This document shows positions 5,561 through 8,096 of a stretch of 8,096 bases of DNA, piece by piece. Under the pieces are notes generated by a model. That model had not been told where the DNA came from. It was given only the letters and a program-made list of their open reading frames with translations, and ran no database searches. The DNA comes from Sphingobacteriales bacterium (GTDB taxonomy: Bacteria > Bacteroidota > Bacteroidia > Chitinophagales > Chitinophagaceae): NCBI GenBank assembly GCA_023251215.1, contig JAHEZF010000061.1:1-8096 (forward strand), written 5' to 3'. The translations under genes and the position numbers were made by a program. The stretch's first letter is position 1, and each line of letters begins with the position of its first letter.

Positions 5561-6858
5561 TCCACTTCTCCAACTAAGAATACACTGCCACAAACAAGTA
5601 TCAGGTCGTCGTTATGTGCTTTATTCAACGCAGCATGTAACGCAGAATTTACTTCTGAAAAAGATTCCCCTTTCAGGCCTGCGTTATTAGCTTTCTCCAT
5701 CAACACATTTTCAGGCAGGGCTCTTGGTATTTGTGCTTTTGTAAAATAATATTCAGCATTCGCAGGCAGCAGTGATAATATTTTTTCAATTTCTTTATCT
5801 TTAACCAGGCCCAGTATAATATGTAAATTGTGATGATCAGTTACTTCAAGTTGCCTGACCAATTGCGTTATACCATCTGCATTATGTGCTACGTCCAGAA
5901 CTACTAATGGTGACTGATGTATGATCTCCCATCTGCCATGTAGGCCAGTCAGTTTTTTTACCTGCTTCAATCCTTTATAAATTATCTGGTCATCAATTTT
6001 CCAGCCTTGTTGTTTTAATTGGGAACAGGCTTCAAGTACCGTAAGCAGATTTTTTGTCTGATAAATGCCGGAAAGGTCAAGATGGTAAATAGAATGATCG
6101 GTCTTATTTTCTTCTGCTACTTCTGTAATCAGTTCATGTTTTTTCCAGTGCCAGTCTGAAATATGTCTTTTTAGAGCAGCAACAGACAAAGGAGCATTTT
6201 TTTCTTTTGCTGCCTGCTCGAAAACAGGTTTTGTTTCGGGTATTACTTCACCCAATATGACCGGCACACCGTGTTTGATGATACCTGCTTTTTCAAAAGC
6301 AATTTTTTCCAGGCTATCGCCCAGCATATTCATATGATCCCAGCCAATATTGGTGATGACAGATAATTCAGGCATAATGATATTTGTACTGTCTAATCTT
6401 CCTCCAAGGCCAACCTCGATCACAGCTATTTCAACTTCTTTCTGAAAAAAATATTCAAAAGCCATTGCTACAGTGATTTCAAAGAAACTAGGTGAAATTT
6501 CTTCGATCAGAGGTTTCATTCTTTCAGTAAATGCAATTACAAAGTCTTCACTTACCTCCCGATAGCCATCGGGATCACCATTCACTTTTATTCTTTCCCT
6601 GAAATCTTTTAAGTGAGGTGAGGTGTACAGGCCGGTTTTATATCCTGCAGTTTGTAAAATTGCCGCCAGCATGTGACTTACCGATCCCTTACCATTGGTG
6701 CCGGCTACATGAATACTTTTGAATTTTGATTGAGGATTCTTAAGGAACTCACACAATCTTATTGTGTTGGTCAGATCTTTTTTAAAAGCCGCACTACCTA
6801 TGTGGCTGAACAAAGGGAGTCGTGAAAATAAATAATCAATGGTTTGCCGGTAAGTCAT
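5548..6858 (-). CDS. folC: Bifunctional dihydrofolate synthase / folylpolyglutamate synthase
   Basis: Adds glutamate to dihydropteroate and extends the glutamate tail of folates, using ATP, in the cytoplasm. With the ATG at 6858 it has 436 residues, normal for the family. The N-terminus MTYRQTIDYLFSRLP is the expected beginning. An in-frame GTG at 6888 would add ten residues but lies inside the terminator hairpin of the upstream gene, so it is rejected. The Mur-ligase-type P-loop AGTNGKGSVSHML spans 52-64, followed by YTSPHLKDFRERI (78-90), VGLGGRLDSTNII (149-161), TNIGWDHMNMLG (169-180) and EKAGIIKHGVP (189-199). The C-terminal domain holds LHGRWE (306-311), LDVAHNADG (321-329) and GSVFLVGE (424-431). 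The stop codon lies within a word repeat shared with the junction. It follows a TonB-like gene but is separated from it by a terminator. Confidence 0.95.
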   Translation of the reverse strand: MTYRQTIDYLFSRLPLFSHIGSAAFKKDLTNTIRLCEFLKNPQSKFKSIHVAGTNGKGSVSHMLAAILQTAGYKTGLYTSPHLKDFRERIKVNGDPDGYREVSEDFVIAFTERMKPLIEEISPSFFEITVAMAFEYFFQKEVEIAVIEVGLGGRLDSTNIIMPELSVITNIGWDHMNMLGDSLEKIAFEKAGIIKHGVPVILGEVIPETKPVFEQAAKEKNAPLSVAALKRHISDWHWKKHELITEVAEENKTDHSIYHLDLSGIYQTKNLLTVLEACSQLKQQGWKIDDQIIYKGLKQVKKLTGLHGRWEIIHQSPLVVLDVAHNADGITQLVRQLEVTDHHNLHIILGLVKDKEIEKILSLLPANAEYYFTKAQIPRALPENVLMEKANNAGLKGESFSEVNSALHAALNKAHNDDLILVCGSVFLVGEVEMVK

Positions 6859-6864
6859 GTGTAG

Positions 6865-6872
6865 CAAAAATA
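6865..6872 (-). promoter_or_regulatory. Possible -7 box (TATTTTTG) for folC
   Basis: On the minus strand TATTTTTG fits TAnnTTTG and ends only six bases before the folC ATG, so transcription from it would give a leaderless or nearly leaderless mRNA. The box overlaps the T-rich tail of the upstream terminator, so its match may be fortuitous. No -33 element is evident. Confidence 0.3.
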
Positions 6873-6907
6873 TAAAAAGGGATGCCACGGTTTAAAACCG
6901 TGGCATC
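6866..6907 (-). terminator. Intrinsic terminator of the TonB-like gene
   Basis: Bases 6881-6893 are the exact reverse complement of 6895-6907, a 13-bp dyad around one central base. In RNA this gives a stem of about 10 bp containing GGCATC and CCACGG with a small AU loop. On the minus strand the stem is followed by CC and a T-rich run. It begins 21 bp after the stop codon of the TonB-like gene and lies just before folC. Confidence 0.85.
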
Positions 6908-6928
6908 TCCATTAGTACTTTTATCTTT

Positions 6929-7807
6929 TTAGTTGATCCGGAAATTAAACTGCACCGTCACCATGGATTCATGATCTGCCCGGTCGAATTTTATATTTTG
7001 CAAATACTGAATAATTGCTTCCCTGTAAGCGCTGCTGCTGGTTGAAGAGCCACGGGCAATACTTAAAAACTTGCCGTTGCCTTCGGGTGATACATTAATA
7101 TTGGCATATACAACTGCTTTATCAAGGTCGCCCAGGAAAGAATAAAAACGAACAATCTTTCTATCACCGTTTGTTACTTTTGGTCCGCTACCCGGGCCGC
7201 TGCCTGTTCCATTGCCGCCGCCATTTCCGTTACCGGTTCCACCACTACTTCCGTTGCCATTGCCTACACCGCTACCGTTACCATTTCCACCGCTTCTATC
7301 ATAATTGTCTGCTACGCCACCACCTTTTCCGGTTCCGGAAACTGTTCTTCCTAATACTGCTTTTGGTTTAGGAGGAGCAGGTGTTTTTACAACGGGTTTT
7401 GGTTCTGCTTGTACTACTGAACGGTTTTCATTTATCCTGGTGGCAGTTGGTTTGGGTTTATCAGGTTTCAGGATAGCTGGACTGGTTTTATCGTCATCAA
7501 TTATATCTTTTGCATCATCCCTGGTACCGGGTTGCGGAAGTACATGTGGTGCTATTCCAGCCAGGCCAGTTGCCTGAACCGGATTTCCGCCACCTCCTCC
7601 GCCACTTGCAGGGACACTGAGTTCTTCTGGTAAATTAAGTTGTACTTCAATTCCGGGTTCAATTATTGGCCTTTCGAAAACCGGCAGTTGCCATTTTAAA
7701 AGGAACATCAATAGTATCATCAGGCCGGCAAAACCAGCTGTAATCATAGTAGCCTGTGAATTTTTTTTGGCTTCAAAGGAAGCTGACATGGCGTAAGCGT
7801 TATTCAT
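6929..7807 (-). CDS. TonB-like energy-transducer protein with glycine-rich linker
   Basis: A 292-residue, single-pass inner-membrane protein with TonB/TolA architecture. A short cytoplasmic N-terminus precedes a membrane segment at about 20-38 (ITAGFAGLMILLMFLLKW). The periplasmic part has a six-Gly run at 69-74, a Lys/Pro-rich stretch at about 113-151 (KPDKPKP, EPKPVVKTPAPPKPK), a Gly/Asn/Ser-rich linker at about 155-209, and a compact C-terminal domain at 216-292 ending in VTVQFNFRIN. By family, such proteins couple proton-motive force from ExbB/ExbD or TolQ/TolR to outer-membrane partners. The C-terminal domain lacks the usual YP..A and MP.W.P features, so it is a divergent member; the call rests mainly on architecture. 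An ATG at 7789 is an alternative start. No exbB/exbD is adjacent: the gene upstream is a probable dehydrogenase 132 bp away. A strong terminator follows. Confidence 0.75.
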   Translation of the reverse strand: MNNAYAMSASFEAKKNSQATMITAGFAGLMILLMFLLKWQLPVFERPIIEPGIEVQLNLPEELSVPASGGGGGGNPVQATGLAGIAPHVLPQPGTRDDAKDIIDDDKTSPAILKPDKPKPTATRINENRSVVQAEPKPVVKTPAPPKPKAVLGRTVSGTGKGGGVADNYDRSGGNGNGSGVGNGNGSSGGTGNGNGGGNGTGSGPGSGPKVTNGDRKIVRFYSFLGDLDKAVVYANINVSPEGNGKFLSIARGSSTSSSAYREAIIQYLQNIKFDRADHESMVTVQFNFRIN

Positions 7808-7939
7808 ACGAAGTTACAGGTTGATAGTTTGTAGCGGAACTCTTTGTTTTTCACACCTGTTATTAACGAAGCAAAGGCCGTGCAACTTATATGGCGGTTG
7901 ATTTAGGAAATGTTAAGATTTTTGAAAAGAAATACCGTT

Positions 7940-8096
7940 TTATATCAATTTACTGTACAGCCAGTAAGGCATCCATTTCATTATTTTGGCAATAATCCAC
8001 CAGCGGTGGCTGATATATGCTTTTCTTTTTTTCTTTTGAATAGCCCGGATGATCTGCTTTGCTGCTTTATCTACCGGCACAACCCAAAATTTTTTA
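7940..8096 (-). CDS. Probable short-chain dehydrogenase/reductase, C-terminal end only
   Basis: The last 51 codons of a minus-strand gene entering from the right edge (first full codon 8095-8093, TAA at 7942-7940). The peptide has VPVDKAAKQIIRAIQKKK, then a basic stretch and HRWWIIAKIMKWMPYWLYSKL. This pattern of 'A..I..AI.KKK' followed by an aromatic/basic, weakly membrane-seeking tail ending in a MP-W-LY motif is what I know from the C-termini of membrane-associated SDR-family oxidoreductases. The Rossmann fold and the YxxxK active site would lie outside the window, so the family cannot be confirmed here. No clear terminator is seen in the 132 bp before the TonB-like gene, so read-through into it is possible. 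Confidence 0.6.
   Translation of the reverse strand, partial: KKFWVVPVDKAAKQIIRAIQKKKRKAYISHRWWIIAKIMKWMPYWLYSKLI

Noticed and set aside
6859..6888. Upstream GTG start for folC
   Set aside because: It lies inside the terminator hairpin, and the added residues do not fit the family's N-terminus.
7200..7330. Possible minisatellite in the Gly-rich linker
   Set aside because: The codons vary and no fixed unit repeats; it is low-complexity protein sequence rather than a DNA tandem array.
7171..7577. Open frames on the plus strand opposite the TonB-like gene
   Set aside because: They are the mirror of the Gly/Pro-rich coding sequence; the translations are skewed Arg/His/Phe-rich or low-information, and the minus-strand gene explains the region.

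Overview
The window reads as chromosomal housekeeping DNA from a member of the Bacteroidota, most likely of the Chitinophagaceae or a close relative. The protein sequences have the look of that group (a short aspartate kinase with its own ACT signature, an L,D-transpeptidase joined to a TonB C-terminal domain, a YfiT-like DinB protein). Two promoter-like boxes fit the Bacteroidota -7 consensus TAnnTTTG, and clear Shine-Dalgarno sequences are lacking. The placement comes from sequence character and memory of families, not from a search.

Layout from left to right: the 3' part of an L,D-transpeptidase/TonB-CTD fusion (+, cut by the window edge); a convergent aspartate kinase (-); a divergent intergenic region with a 24-bp perfect inverted repeat; class I fructose-1,6-bisphosphatase (+) followed after 12 bp by an ABC-2-type ATPase (+), then a DinB/YfiT-like protein (+) and an ADP-ribose-pyrophosphatase-like NUDIX hydrolase (+); a convergent junction with another inverted repeat; folC (-); a TonB-like protein (-) that ends in a strong intrinsic terminator before folC; and the last 51 codons of a probable short-chain dehydrogenase (-), cut by the right edge. 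No gene-free stretch exceeds 300 bases. I see no rRNA, tRNA, CRISPR array, insertion sequence or prophage gene.

Functionally this is a mix of core metabolism (aspartate-family amino acids, gluconeogenesis, folate polyglutamylation), envelope functions (L,D-transpeptidase, TonB-like transducer, ABC-2 ATPase) and housecleaning (NUDIX, DinB). There is no obvious single pathway, and only fbp with the ABC ATPase looks tightly coupled.

The most unusual signal is not a gene. Several junctions, and one spot inside the aspartate kinase gene, hold short-period (7-9 nt) degenerate word tracts. At three junctions the tract is followed by an inverted copy of itself. Each locus uses a different word (AGTT-, TGTAAAA-, GTCA-, ATGAAGT- or GAAC-based) but the architecture is the same. 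Two of these tracts run into gene ends: the start region of the DinB gene and the stop codon of folC. This looks like one process acting at many sites, and it is the main thing worth following up.
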